64,000 bases of DNA from Alishewanella jeotgali KCTC 22429 (GTDB lineage Bacteria > Pseudomonadota > Gammaproteobacteria > Enterobacterales > Alteromonadaceae), in contig NZ_AHTH01000005.1 in NCBI RefSeq assembly GCF_000245735.1, forward strand, positions 496,001-560,000, written 5' to 3'. The stretch's first letter is position 1. Each line of letters begins with the position of its first letter. Below are positions 44,762 to 53,261 of the stretch, in pieces. A program made the position numbers and the translations under genes. A model generated the notes under the pieces. That model had not been told where the DNA came from and did no database searches. It saw only the letters and a list, made by a program, of their open reading frames with translations.

Positions 44762-45820
44762 TCAGGCCACCGCCGCCAGTTGCCGCATTTGTTGCGCTAA
44801 ACTTTCCAGTAAATCTGCGGTTGTTGACCAGTCAATACACGCATCCGTGACTGAGACACCGTATTTTTCCGCTTTGCCATTGACGATATCCTGCCGCCCG
44901 GCCTGTAAGTGGCTTTCCAGCATAATGCCGATAATGGCATTATTGCCGGCCAGGCGCTGCGCCAACACCTCTTGTGCCACCTGCGGTTGCCGGTTATGGT
45001 CCTTATTGGAATTGCCATGGCTACAGTCTACAACAATGCCGTGCGGTAATTTAAGTTTATCTAACTGCGCCAACGCAGCCTCGATGCTGGCGGCATCATA
45101 ATTAGGTTTGGCACCACCACGCAGGATAATATGCCCATCCGGATTACCGGCGGTTTGGATCAGGCTGACCTCACCTTTTTGGTTAATGCCAAAGAAGGTA
45201 TGACCGCTGGCAGCCGACTGCAGGGCATTAAGTGCGACACTTAAGCTGCCATCAGTACCATTTTTAAAACCAACCGGCATTGATAAACCACTGGCCATCT
45301 CGCGGTGAGTTTGCGACTCCACAGTACGGGCACCAATCGCCGCCCAGCTAATCAGATCCGACATATACTGCGGGCTGATCGGATCCAAGGCTTCGGTCGC
45401 CACCGGCAATTCCAGCTCGACCATTTTCAATAACAGCTCACGGCCCCAGGTTAAGCCGGTCTCTAAATCGAAAGAGTCATCCAGGTGGGGGTCGTTGATA
45501 AAGCCTTTCCAGCCGACTGTGGTACGGGGCTTTTCAAAGTATACCCGCATCACGATATACAAACTGTCCTGATAGGCTAACTGCAGTGCTTTTAACTTAT
45601 TGGCATATTCAATGGCAGCGACAGGATCATGGATTGAACACGGACCTGTTACCACTAACAAACGTTTGTCACGGCCGTGAATAATATTGGCGATGTCAGC
45701 GCGGGCCTTGGCAACAAAGTCCGCGCCTTGCTCCGATAACGGCAATACCCGTTTTAATACAGCCGGCGAACTTAAAGGTTTCTGCGCCACTATGCGCAGG
45801 TCATCGACGATCATGGACAC
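44762..45820 (-). CDS. aroF: 3-deoxy-7-phosphoheptulonate synthase (DAHP synthase), probably tyrosine-regulated
   Basis: First enzyme of the shikimate pathway, joining PEP and erythrose 4-phosphate. Class I DAHP synthase of 352 residues: [20 protein letters not shown] (about 55-74), [53 protein letters not shown] and the C-terminal ITDACIDW-like SVTDACIDW. The pairing with tyrA is that of E. coli aroF, so the Tyr-sensitive form is likely. The start is a GTG at 45820 with AGGAG seven bases upstream; an ATG two codons in (45814) is possible. A 329-base gap lies upstream with weak TyrR-like sites. Confidence 0.95.
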   Translation of the reverse strand: MSMIVDDLRIVAQKPLSSPAVLKRVLPLSEQGADFVAKARADIANIIHGRDKRLLVVTGPCSIHDPVAAIEYANKLKALQLAYQDSLYIVMRVYFEKPRTTVGWKGFINDPHLDDSFDLETGLTWGRELLLKMVELELPVATEALDPISPQYMSDLISWAAIGARTVESQTHREMASGLSMPVGFKNGTDGSLSVALNALQSAASGHTFFGINQKGEVSLIQTAGNPDGHIILRGGAKPNYDAASIEAALAQLDKLKLPHGIVVDCSHGNSNKDHNRQPQVAQEVLAQRLAGNNAIIGIMLESHLQAGRQDIVNGKAEKYGVSVTDACIDWSTTADLLESLAQQMRQLAAVA

Positions 45821-45953
45821 GATTGAGCTCCTTTGCAGTGCTGCGGAGACTAAGCATAGGCAAGAGTCTGGGCTTATGCCGCCTGCCGACGCAAAAAATC
45901 GTTATTTTTCGCTATCTGCGCTAAGCAAGCTGTGCAAAAACTCGATCCAACAC

Positions 45954-45971
45954 CGTAAACTTATCGATACA
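45954..45971. promoter_or_regulatory. TyrR-like site upstream of aroF
   Basis: CGTAAA-N6-GATACA matches 9 of 12 positions of the TyrR box TGTAAA-N6-TTTACA, 134 bases upstream of the start. A second 9-of-12 match, CGTAAA-N6-TTTAAC, is at 46079-46096. The whole region 45821-46149 has no gene. Such matches are weak in AT-rich DNA. Confidence 0.3.
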
Positions 45972-46149
45972 GCACGTATCTATAAAATTACAATAAGCCG
46001 GAGTTTACGGATAGATGGCTATCAGGTCAACCCTGAAAAGCAATAAAAATAAGGATAAGTGCGCTTTTAGCGCAGAAACGTAAAAGTATATTTAACTTTA
46101 CAGCGGCGTAGCGAAATAGCGAATTCAGCTAATGAACAGCAGGAAGAGG

Positions 46150-46764
46150 TTACAGACGCTGTAAGATTTTTTGATACGCCAGTGAGATACGGACAAAGGT
46201 GGTTTTATCGCCGCCCCGATCCGGATGATGTTTTAGCGATAAACGCCGAAAGGCTTTTTTTAGATCGCTCAGGCTGCAAGGCCAATCCAGTTGTAGCAGC
46301 TGTAACGCCTCATCATCATTGAGCTGGATAGTGCTGCTGCTAACGCCATGGCGCTGCTGATAGTACTGCCAGAAGCTCGCCAGTCGCTTACTTAATGCCA
46401 CCGGCGTCATCCGCCAATAGTTTTGCCAGTCGGCATAATAGGCTGCCTTGCTATCGGTAAGCAGCGGTAGATGGTCTTGCCAGGGCGCAATTTTAATCCG
46501 CGCCAGGCCAATATCCAGATAAGCGGTACTGCTTAGCGCCCAACGTTCTGCCAGTCGGTACAGCAAGTGATACAGCACAAAATGGCGTTGGAACAGTGCA
46601 AACTGGCTGTCTTGAATGGTGGTAAGGGGTTTTAAATCCAGCAGGGTCAGAAGTTGCTGCTCTGTCAGCTCGCCAAAACGGCGTAACAGGATCTGCTCCA
46701 ACCGAAGCTCCAGTTGTTGCAGCTGAGTGGGATTAAGCGGTGCTGTAGCAGTCAGTTCTGCCAT
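46150..46764 (-). CDS. DnaJ-related protein with C-terminal J domain
   Basis: Cytoplasmic protein of 204 residues. The N-terminal 140 residues match the DNAJ-related domain of gammaproteobacteria (LELRLEQILLRRFGELTEQQ, FQRHFVLYHLLYRLAERWAL), and the C-terminal about 60 are a J domain with LKKAFRRLSLKHHPDRGGD; the HPD motif needed to stimulate DnaK is intact. Its ATG directly adjoins the T tract of the rplS terminator, so no normal ribosome site exists and transcript must come from read-through or from a promoter overlapping the hairpin. Client protein is unknown. Confidence 0.88.
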   Translation of the reverse strand: MAELTATAPLNPTQLQQLELRLEQILLRRFGELTEQQLLTLLDLKPLTTIQDSQFALFQRHFVLYHLLYRLAERWALSSTAYLDIGLARIKIAPWQDHLPLLTDSKAAYYADWQNYWRMTPVALSKRLASFWQYYQQRHGVSSSTIQLNDDEALQLLQLDWPCSLSDLKKAFRRLSLKHHPDRGGDKTTFVRISLAYQKILQRL

Positions 46765-46794
46765 AAAAAAACAGGGCCGGCATAGTGCCGGCCC
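46765..46794 (-). terminator. Terminator of the rpsP-rimM-trmD-rplS operon
   Basis: On the minus strand the perfect 9-bp stem GGGCCGGCA / TGCCGGCCC with a 3-base loop is followed by a TG and seven T. It starts 8 bases beyond the rplS stop. The T run directly touches the ATG of the DnaJ-related gene. Confidence 0.92.
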
Positions 46795-46802
46795 TTAACA
46801 GC

Positions 46803-47162
46803 TTAGTTAAGCTTTTCGCGGATACGCGCTGATTTACCTGAACGATCGCGTAAGTAGTAAAGCTTAGCACGGCGAACGGCACCACGACGTTTAACGGTGA
46901 TGCTGTCTACCAGCGGGCTGTGCGTCTGGAATACACGCTCAACACCTTCGCCATTAGAGATTTTACGTACGGTGAATGAAGAGTGCAGACCACGGTTACG
47001 CTTGGCGATAACAACGCCTTCGTAAGCCTGTAAACGGGTTTTGTCACCTTCTTTAACTTTAACCTGAACCACTACAGTGTCACCTGGAGCGAATGCAGGA
47101 ACGTCTTGTTTCAGTTGTTCCTGTTCAAGTTGCTTGATGATGTTTTGGCTAACTTTGCTCAT
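46803..47162 (-). CDS. rplS: 50S ribosomal protein L19
   Basis: Ribosomal protein of 119 residues at the 30S-50S interface. [32 protein letters not shown]-type text ([19 protein letters not shown]) and [20 protein letters not shown] are the L19 signatures. It is the last gene of the rpsP-rimM-trmD-rplS operon, 22 bases after trmD, and is followed by a strong terminator. Confidence 0.99.
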   Translation of the reverse strand: MSKVSQNIIKQLEQEQLKQDVPAFAPGDTVVVQVKVKEGDKTRLQAYEGVVIAKRNRGLHSSFTVRKISNGEGVERVFQTHSPLVDSITVKRRGAVRRAKLYYLRDRSGKSARIREKLN

Positions 47163-47184
47163 AACAATCTCACTTTACCTGGAG

Positions 47185-47958
47185 TTAACTATCTTGCTGC
47201 TGCAACGCCTGGTATTCCTGTTGGAATTCTGCCAGTAACTTGCGTTGCTCCTTAGTCAGAGCCAGGGAATTTAACATATCCGGCCGTCTTAACCAGGTTC
47301 TACCGAGAGCCTGTTTCAGACGCCAGCGTCTAATTTCTTCATGGTGCCCACTCAGCAATACGGCGGGTACCTGTTTGTCTGCTAACACCTCAGGGCGGGT
47401 ATAATGTGGACAATCCAACAAGCCGGCTGCAAACGAATCCTGCTCAGCAGATAAATCATGTCCCAAAACCCCGGGCACCAGTCGCGACACGGCATCAATT
47501 AACACCATTGCCGGCAACTCGCCCCCACTTAGTACGTAATCGCCGATTGACCATTCTTCGTCAATTTCGGTTTCGATCACGCGCTCGTCAATTCCTTCGT
47601 AACGGCCTGCTACCAGGAGCAGTTTCGGATGTTTTGCCAGTTCAGCCACACCTTGCTGGTCTAATTTGCGGCCTTGCGGCGACAAATAAACCGTATGCAC
47701 CTTACCTCCCGCTGTGGCTTTCGCCGCACGAATGGCATCGGTCAGTGGCTGCACCATCATCAGCATACCGGGGCCGCCGCCATAAGGCCGGTCATCAACA
47801 GTCCGATGCTTATCCGTGGTAAAATCCCGCGGGTTAAAACACTGAAGCTGAATAATGCCCTGCTTTACAGCCCGACCAGTGACACCGTATTGCGTAATCG
47901 CCTGAAACATCTCCGGAAACAGTGAGACAACGCCCACCCACCTTGGTTGTTCCTGCAT
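47185..47958 (-). CDS. trmD: tRNA (guanine-N1)-methyltransferase
   Basis: Methylates G37 of tRNAs with a purine at 36, keeping the reading frame. A SPOUT-fold protein of 257 residues (E. coli 255): [44 protein letters not shown] and the AdoMet knot [17 protein letters not shown]. The ATG at 47958 overlaps the rimM stop (TAATG), which fits translational coupling in the operon and gives the family length; an earlier start would lie inside rimM. Confidence 0.98.
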   Translation of the reverse strand: MQEQPRWVGVVSLFPEMFQAITQYGVTGRAVKQGIIQLQCFNPRDFTTDKHRTVDDRPYGGGPGMLMMVQPLTDAIRAAKATAGGKVHTVYLSPQGRKLDQQGVAELAKHPKLLLVAGRYEGIDERVIETEIDEEWSIGDYVLSGGELPAMVLIDAVSRLVPGVLGHDLSAEQDSFAAGLLDCPHYTRPEVLADKQVPAVLLSGHHEEIRRWRLKQALGRTWLRRPDMLNSLALTKEQRKLLAEFQQEYQALQQQDS

Positions 47959-48500
47959 TAAAACGCCGGATCCCAATCTACTGTGATTTGCTTCGCGGTT
48001 AAATCCACCTGCTTGATCACGGTCTGATCAAGATAGGGAATTAAGCGCTCACCCTTACCAAAGGCATCAGTCCGGTTGGCTTTCACCACTAACACATCGT
48101 TAGAGCCGGTTTCCATTAAGTCGGTTACCACGCCCAGATCATAGCCTTGCTCATTCACTACTTTCAGCTCCATCAGATCTTTCCAGTAGTACTCGCCATC
48201 GTCCAGCGCCGGTAAGGCATTGGCAGCAACCGCGATTTCAGCATTGACATAGGCCTGCGCCTGTTCCCGGACATTAATGTCAGTCAGTTTGGCGATTAAG
48301 CCATTACTATGCCGTTTCCAGCTGCTGACTGTTACTGTCTGCCAGTTACCCTGAAATTTGACCTGCCAGGGTGTGTAATCAAAAATCCCTTCCGGGATGT
48401 CCGTGTAGGAGTTAATTTTTAGCCAGCCATTGATGCCATAAACCGCACCAAACTTGCCAAGTACTACAAAATCTTTTTCACTCAACAGTGACAACTCCAC
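47958..48500 (-). CDS. rimM: Ribosome maturation factor RimM
   Basis: Binds S19 and helps mature the 30S head. Length 180 residues. The N-terminal RimM barrel reads [18 protein letters not shown] and IFDYTPWQV; the C-terminal PRC-like barrel reads [32 protein letters not shown] and the typical end VDWDPAF. The start is a GTG at 48500, 12 bases after the rpsP stop; an in-frame TTG a few codons later has GGAG at a good distance, so the start is not fixed. It overlaps trmD by one base. Confidence 0.97.
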   Translation of the reverse strand: MELSLLSEKDFVVLGKFGAVYGINGWLKINSYTDIPEGIFDYTPWQVKFQGNWQTVTVSSWKRHSNGLIAKLTDINVREQAQAYVNAEIAVAANALPALDDGEYYWKDLMELKVVNEQGYDLGVVTDLMETGSNDVLVVKANRTDAFGKGERLIPYLDQTVIKQVDLTAKQITVDWDPAF

Positions 48501-48512
48501 ACGCCTTGCTAA

Positions 48513-48764
48513 TTAAGCAGCTGCTTTCTTAGCGTTTTTTACCAGAGTGGCCACGCGATCACTCAGTGCAGCACCTTGTGCTACCCAGTGGTCAACGCGA
48601 TCCAGGTCCAGACGCAGTTTCTCTTCAGTGCCGCTGGCGATTGGGTTAAAGAAACCCACGCGCTCAATAAAACGGCCATCACGAGCAAAACGGCTGTCCG
48701 CTACCACAACTTGGTAAAATGGACGCTTTTTCGCGCCACCACGTTGTAAACGAATAGTTACCAT
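48513..48764 (-). CDS. rpsP: 30S ribosomal protein S16
   Basis: Ribosomal protein of 83 residues: [38 protein letters not shown], and a C-terminal KNAKKAAA tail. The ATG at 48764 has AGAGGAC in place. First gene of the rpsP-rimM-trmD-rplS operon; a promoter with a GC-rich discriminator stands about 70 bases ahead, beside a hairpin that also terminates ffh. Confidence 0.99.
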   Translation of the reverse strand: MVTIRLQRGGAKKRPFYQVVVADSRFARDGRFIERVGFFNPIASGTEEKLRLDLDRVDHWVAQGAALSDRVATLVKNAKKAAA

Positions 48765-48795
48765 ACCGTCCTCTAATTTCAATCGTTCAGGTTTT

Positions 48796-48830
48796 AAAAA
48801 ATAACAAAGCCCGCAGTCGGACTGCAGGGC
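48796..48830 (-). terminator. Terminator after ffh, overlapping the start of the rpsP transcript
   Basis: On the minus strand GCCC-T-GCAGT / ACTGCGGGC (9 bp, one bulge) with a CCG loop is followed by TTTGTTATTTTTT. It is 70 bases behind ffh but downstream of the rpsP promoter at 48837-48864. Confidence 0.75.
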
Positions 48831-48836
48831 TGCTGC

Positions 48837-48864
48837 ATTGTACGGATTTTTGCCGCGAATGCAA
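48837..48864 (-). promoter_or_regulatory. Sigma-70 promoter of the rpsP operon
   Basis: On the minus strand TTGCAT and TACAAT are separated by 16 bases, with the GC-rich discriminator GCAGCAGCCC after the -10. The pattern fits a growth-rate-controlled ribosomal promoter. Its likely start site lies at the base of the hairpin at 48809-48830. Confidence 0.65.
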
Positions 48865-48899
48865 GGCATTTCGCGGCCTGGCAACCCGTCACACCAGGA

Positions 48900-50267
48900 T
48901 CAGCGCGGTGGTAACATACCGGGTGGCAACTTGCCGCCCATGGCCCGCATCATCTTCATCAGGCCACCTTTACCACTCATCTGTTTCATCATTTTCTGCA
49001 TCTGGGTAAATTGTTTCAGCAGCTGATTGATCTCCTGCACCTGTGTGCCGGAGCCGGCCGCTATGCGTTTTTTACGCGAGCCTTTTAGCAGGTCCGGAAA
49101 CTCACGCTCTTTGGGCGTCATCGAATTAATAATGGCTTCCATCCGCACAAACTGCTTTTCATCTAACTGACCGGCGGCACCGGCCGGCAGATTTTTCATC
49201 CCCGGCAGCTTGTCCATCAGTGACATCATGCCGCCCATGCTACGCATCTGTACCAGCTGCTCGCGAAAATCTTCTAATGAAAAGCCTTTGCCTTTCATCA
49301 TCTTCTGCGCCATTTTCGCGGTTTTTTCTTTATCGACTTTCTGCTCAAGCTCTTCAATCAGGCTTAGCACATCGCCCATACCTAAAATGCGCGAGGCGAT
49401 ACGATCCGGATGGAACGGCTCTAAGGCATCGGTTTTCTCACCGGTACCGATAAACTTAATTGGCTTACCGGTGATATGGCGGATAGATAAGGCGGCACCA
49501 CCACGGGCATCACCGTCTGCCTTAGTTAGGATCACCCCGGTTAATGGCAAGGCTTCATTAAAGGCTTTAGCCGTATTAGCCGCATCCTGACCGGTCATGG
49601 CATCGACCACGAACAGGGTTTCAATTGGTTTTACCGCGACATGTAGCGCCTTGATTTCATCCATCATCTCGCTGTCGACATGCAGACGACCGGCGGTATC
49701 GACCAGCAGCACATCAAACATCCGGGTTTTGGCATGCGTGATGGCAGCGTTAACAATAGCAACCGGCGCCTGTGAGATGTCGCTGGGGAAAAACTCAACA
49801 TTGACCGCTTTGGCCAGGGTTTCCAGTTGCTTAATAGCAGCTGGCCGGTAAACGTCGGCCGATACCACCAACACTTTTTTCTTTTTCCGTTCGGTCAGAA
49901 ACTTTGCCAACTTACCAACAGAGGTGGTTTTACCTGCCCCCTGTAAACCCGCCATCAGAATCACCGCCGGCGGTTGGGTATTCAGGGCCAGCTCTTCATT
50001 CGCCTCGCCCATGGCTTCTTCCAGGGCTTTACGGACGATTTTTAGAAATTCCTGCCCCGGGGTCAGACTTTTGCTGACCTCCAGACCAACAGAGCGCTCT
50101 TTGATCTGGTTGATAAAGTCTTTAACAACCGGCAATGCCACGTCAGCTTCGAGCAGTGCCATTCGCACTTCCCGTAGCGTTTCTTTAATATTGTCTTCAG
50201 TAAGACGACCACGACCACTAATATTTTTCAGGGTCCGGCTTAAACGATCTGACAGATTTTCAAACAT
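48900..50267 (-). CDS. ffh: Signal recognition particle protein Ffh
   Basis: GTPase that binds 4.5S RNA and signal peptides and brings ribosomes to FtsY and the Sec translocon. The 455-residue protein has the N helical domain (about 1-90), the GTPase G domain with AGLQGAGKTTSVGKLA (about 105-120), VDTAGRLHVD, TKADGDARGG and the C-terminal methionine-rich M domain (MSLMDKLPGM, KRIAAGSGTQVQEINQLLKQF). The M domain ends with KMMRAMGGKLPPG. It is divergent from ypjD with about 145 bases between starts. Confidence 0.99.
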   Translation of the reverse strand: MFENLSDRLSRTLKNISGRGRLTEDNIKETLREVRMALLEADVALPVVKDFINQIKERSVGLEVSKSLTPGQEFLKIVRKALEEAMGEANEELALNTQPPAVILMAGLQGAGKTTSVGKLAKFLTERKKKKVLVVSADVYRPAAIKQLETLAKAVNVEFFPSDISQAPVAIVNAAITHAKTRMFDVLLVDTAGRLHVDSEMMDEIKALHVAVKPIETLFVVDAMTGQDAANTAKAFNEALPLTGVILTKADGDARGGAALSIRHITGKPIKFIGTGEKTDALEPFHPDRIASRILGMGDVLSLIEELEQKVDKEKTAKMAQKMMKGKGFSLEDFREQLVQMRSMGGMMSLMDKLPGMKNLPAGAAGQLDEKQFVRMEAIINSMTPKEREFPDLLKGSRKKRIAAGSGTQVQEINQLLKQFTQMQKMMKQMSGKGGLMKMMRAMGGKLPPGMLPPR

Positions 50268-50413
50268 AGCGGAGATCCAATTCGGTAATTGCGCCGATTA
50301 TAGCGCGTTGTACTGTTATCGTCAGCCTTAAGCGCATCTTACTGTATGCTGCTGGGCTTTACCCGAAACTTGCAATACAATAATCCACTTACTGCGTCAC
50401 AGGAGTGTTAAGT

Positions 50414-51205
50414 ATGCCGATGTTGTTACCCGCGCTGGCTTTGGTTGCCTATACGGTTGCAACTGTTACCCTGCTATTGCGGCTATTCCATCCGGCCGGG
50501 CCAAACTTTAAACTGGTTTTCAGTGCCGGCACCCTGGGTGTGGTATGCCATATGCTCAGCCTGGCAGGCAGCATCTTTACCGAGCAGGGACAAAACTTCA
50601 GTCTGTTGAACGTTAGCTCATTGGTCGCCTGGCTGTTAACCCTGGCGGTAACCCTGATTTCCCTGCGCAGTCCGGCTGTGTTGCTATTACCTATAGTCTA
50701 CACCGCCGCCGCCTTACTGCTACTGGCTGGTCTGTTTATTCCCGGCACAGTGCTGTTACAGCATTTGGGACAAAGCCCGGGGCTGCTGGCCCATATTGGT
50801 TTGGCTTTTAGCGCCTATGTGGTGCTGATTATGGCCACGCTGTACTCAATTCAAGTGTCTTATATCAGTTATAAACTGAAACATAAAAATTTCTCTGGTG
50901 TCAGTCGCTTTTTGCCGCCATTATTACAGGCAGAGCAACTGCAATTTCGCTTGCTGGCAGCCGGTACCGCCTTGTTAATCCTGGCACTGGCTAGTGGCGT
51001 ACCCTATATGAAAAGTTGGGTCGACCATAAAACGCTGCTTAGTTTGCTGGCACTAATTGTATTCGGAGTGCTGTGCTGGGGGCATGCCCGTCAGGGCTGG
51101 CGCGGTAGAGCCGCGGTATCTCTGACTTTAGTCGGCAGTGTTGTCCTCACCCTGGCCTATTTTGGCAGCCGCTTTGTAAAAGAAGTCCTGCTGGGCAGAT
51201 TCTGA
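50414..51205 (+). CDS. ypjD: CcsA/CcmC-like inner-membrane protein YpjD
   Basis: Polytopic protein of 263 residues with about eight hydrophobic segments, belonging to the cytochrome c assembly (CcsA/HemX) family. Conserved histidines are visible (VCHMLSLAGS, LAHIGLAFSAY) and a shortened haem-handling motif LASGVPYMKSWVDHK replaces the tryptophan-rich WASGYW motif, so true haem transfer is doubtful. In E. coli ypjD sits between ffh and corB, exactly as here. AGGAGTG stands six bases before the ATG at 50414. The function remains unclear. Confidence 0.9.
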   Translation: MPMLLPALALVAYTVATVTLLLRLFHPAGPNFKLVFSAGTLGVVCHMLSLAGSIFTEQGQNFSLLNVSSLVAWLLTLAVTLISLRSPAVLLLPIVYTAAALLLLAGLFIPGTVLLQHLGQSPGLLAHIGLAFSAYVVLIMATLYSIQVSYISYKLKHKNFSGVSRFLPPLLQAEQLQFRLLAAGTALLILALASGVPYMKSWVDHKTLLSLLALIVFGVLCWGHARQGWRGRAAVSLTLVGSVVLTLAYFGSRFVKEVLLGRF

Positions 51206-51246
51206 AACCGCTCTACACTTTGTCAGGCAATAAAGGTAATTAACTT

Positions 51247-52506
51247 TTGGACGCAATCTCAACCAGTACACTCTTTATTATTTTGGGAGTGCTACTGTTC
51301 ATCTCGGCCTATTTCTCGGGTTCAGAAACAGGCATGATGTCCGTTAACCGCTACCGGTTAAAACACCTTGAAAATGAACAACATAAAGGCGCAAAGCGGG
51401 TAGCCGAATTATTGGACCGGCCAGATCGGCTGATCGGTTTGATCCTAATTGGCAACAACCTGGTGAATATCGCTGCCTCAGCGATTGCGACCATCATCGG
51501 GATGCGACTGTATGGCGATGCCGGTATTGCTATTGCAACCGTGATCCTGACACTGGTGATCCTGGTATTTGCGGAGGTCACGCCAAAAACCCTGGCGGCA
51601 CTGCATCCGGAGCGGATCGCTTTTCCAAGCTCCGCCTTACTAAAACCGCTGTTAAAACTATTTTATCCGCTGGTCTGGTTAATTAACTGGATCACCAATG
51701 GCTTACTGGCCGTGATGGGCATTAGCCCGGAAAAACATCAGGGCAACAGTCTGAGTGCAGAAGAGCTCAGAACCGTGGTGCATGAAGCCGGCGCCCTGAT
51801 CCCGGAACAACATCAGAATATGCTGGTGGGGGTACTGGATTTAGAGAATGTTACCGTAGATGACATTATGACGCCGCGTAACGAAATCGCCGGTATCGAT
51901 ATTAACGACGAATGGAAAGATATCGTGCGCCAGCTGGCAAACGCCCAGCACAGCCGGGTATTGCTGTATCGGGACAGTATCGATGATGCCCTTGGATTTA
52001 TTCACCCACGGGATCTGGTGCGGCTGCTGCTTAAAGATCAGTTTAGCAAAGCAACCTTGCTACGCTCTGTACACGAAATTTACTACATTCCGGAAGGCAC
52101 ACCACTTAATACGCAACTGCTGAAATTTCAAAGTACCAAGGAACGTATTGGTCTGGTAGTTGATGAATACGGCGATATTCAGGGGCTGGTAACGCTGGAA
52201 GATATTCTGGAAGAAGTGGTGGGTGAATTCACTACTGATGTGCTCGAAGATAAACACGAGGCGATTATTCAACAACCGGACGGTTCTTACCTGATCGACG
52301 GCAGCATCAGCCTGCGGGATTTAAACCGGCAAATGCAGCTGGAATTTCCAACCGACGGCCCGAAAACACTGAATGGCCTGTTACTGGAACATCTGGAAGA
52401 GATCCCGCAAGGCGCAATGAGCGTTAAGCTGGCCGGCTATCCACTGGAAATCGTCGATGTGCAGGATAATATGATTAAAACGGTGCGGCTGGTTCTGACA
52501 CGCTAA
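51247..52506 (+). CDS. corB: CNNM-domain magnesium/cobalt transport protein CorB
   Basis: Inner-membrane protein of 419 residues, orthologue of E. coli CorB/YfjD. The N-terminal CNNM (DUF21) membrane domain covers residues about 1-175 (FSGSETGMMSVNRYRLKHLE, LIGNNLVNIAASAIATIIG, VFAEVTPKT), followed by a CBS pair (about 200-330, VDDIMTPRNEIAGIDIND, LVVDEYGDIQGLVTLEDILE) and a C-terminal CorC_HlyC domain. The start is a TTG at 51247, supported by alignment with E. coli (MDAISTSTL against MEHISTTTL). It probably exports Mg2+ with sodium. No clear terminator follows for about 720 bases on the plus strand. Confidence 0.95.
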   Translation: MDAISTSTLFIILGVLLFISAYFSGSETGMMSVNRYRLKHLENEQHKGAKRVAELLDRPDRLIGLILIGNNLVNIAASAIATIIGMRLYGDAGIAIATVILTLVILVFAEVTPKTLAALHPERIAFPSSALLKPLLKLFYPLVWLINWITNGLLAVMGISPEKHQGNSLSAEELRTVVHEAGALIPEQHQNMLVGVLDLENVTVDDIMTPRNEIAGIDINDEWKDIVRQLANAQHSRVLLYRDSIDDALGFIHPRDLVRLLLKDQFSKATLLRSVHEIYYIPEGTPLNTQLLKFQSTKERIGLVVDEYGDIQGLVTLEDILEEVVGEFTTDVLEDKHEAIIQQPDGSYLIDGSISLRDLNRQMQLEFPTDGPKTLNGLLLEHLEEIPQGAMSVKLAGYPLEIVDVQDNMIKTVRLVLTR

Positions 52507-52525
52507 CCAGCCACCAAGCCACAGA

Positions 52526-53164
52526 CTAACCAAATAGCAGGCGGCGTAACCAGCCGCGCTGCAGTTCTTTCTCACAACCTTTTAATTGCTGCTGGTAAAT
52601 CCGGGCTCTGTCGTCAACCTGACGCGCGGTTCTGAGCAACCAGGCCTTTTGCTGATGGCTGCCGCGCCGGTAACCACCCCAGCCCTCGTGGTAGTTCAGA
52701 TAAAGCCGGTACGCATCATCTTTCGGCACCTTATTCACCTGATGGGTTTTATCGATATACCAGCCGATAAAATCCACCGCATCCGCAAAGTTACTGCGGC
52801 TGGCAAACAGTCGACCGGTATCCTTGACATAGTCGTCCCAGGTTGGGGTTTTTGCCTGAGAATAGCCATATGCGGAGCTCGCCCGACCATAAGGGATAAA
52901 ACCAAGAAAATAACGCATAGGCGGCCGGGCGTTGTGCCTGAAACCACTTTCCTGATACATAAAACTGATCGGCACAGCGATCGGCACGCCCCATTTGTCA
53001 CTGGCATTGGCGCTGGCTTTATACCAGGAGCGGTTCTCACGAAAGATCTCACAGATATCGCTTTTATTCTGCGGTGGCGGCGTCGCGCAGCCGGTTAGGA
53101 CTGCAGATAAACCTATGATGATCAGGAGTTTATTTTTTTTAATCTTTTTTTGAACTATCAGCAT
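52526..53164 (-). CDS. Lipoprotein with lysozyme-like (SLT) fold
   Basis: Exported lipoprotein of 212 residues. Lipobox VLTGC is near residue 25 after a basic KKIKKNKLL stretch. The mature part resembles a soluble-lytic-transglycosylase fold: catalytic-type Glu in SFMYQESGF, then YGYSQAKTPTWDDYV, NFADAVDFIGWYI and YLNYHEGWGGY. Enzymes of this kind cut peptidoglycan glycan strands. The start is unsure: ATG at 53164 fits the signal length, but ATGs at 53188 and 53239 are also in frame and none has a good ribosome site. It lies beyond gshA and probably shares its transcript in part. Confidence 0.82.
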   Translation of the reverse strand: MLIVQKKIKKNKLLIIIGLSAVLTGCATPPPQNKSDICEIFRENRSWYKASANASDKWGVPIAVPISFMYQESGFRHNARPPMRYFLGFIPYGRASSAYGYSQAKTPTWDDYVKDTGRLFASRSNFADAVDFIGWYIDKTHQVNKVPKDDAYRLYLNYHEGWGGYRRGSHQQKAWLLRTARQVDDRARIYQQQLKGCEKELQRGWLRRLLFG

Positions 53165-53228
53165 AAGGGGGATTCTAACAAGGTGCATGGATGCAACCAA
53201 GTTTTTTGTTTTCCCTGGATTCTCCTTT

Positions 53229-53257
53229 ACGGCTACCACCTGGTAGCCGTTTTTTTA
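53229..53257 (+). terminator. Rightward terminator between gshA and the transglycosylase gene
   Basis: Stem ACGGCTACC / GGTAGCCGT with a 4-base loop and a run of seven T on the plus strand. Both flanking genes are on the minus strand, so this orientation would stop rightward transcription coming from corB, 720 bases upstream. It would do little for gshA mRNA, which has no T tract after the hairpin. Confidence 0.75.
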
Positions 53258-53261
53258 TCTG

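Noticed and set aside
45687-46046. A 119-codon plus-strand frame over the aroF start and gap
   Set aside because: Antisense to aroF in its first part, no ribosome site and no recognisable domain; more likely chance.
53229-53257. Hairpin as the gshA terminator
   Set aside because: On the minus strand the A run precedes and no T run follows the stem, so the orientation fits a rightward terminator.
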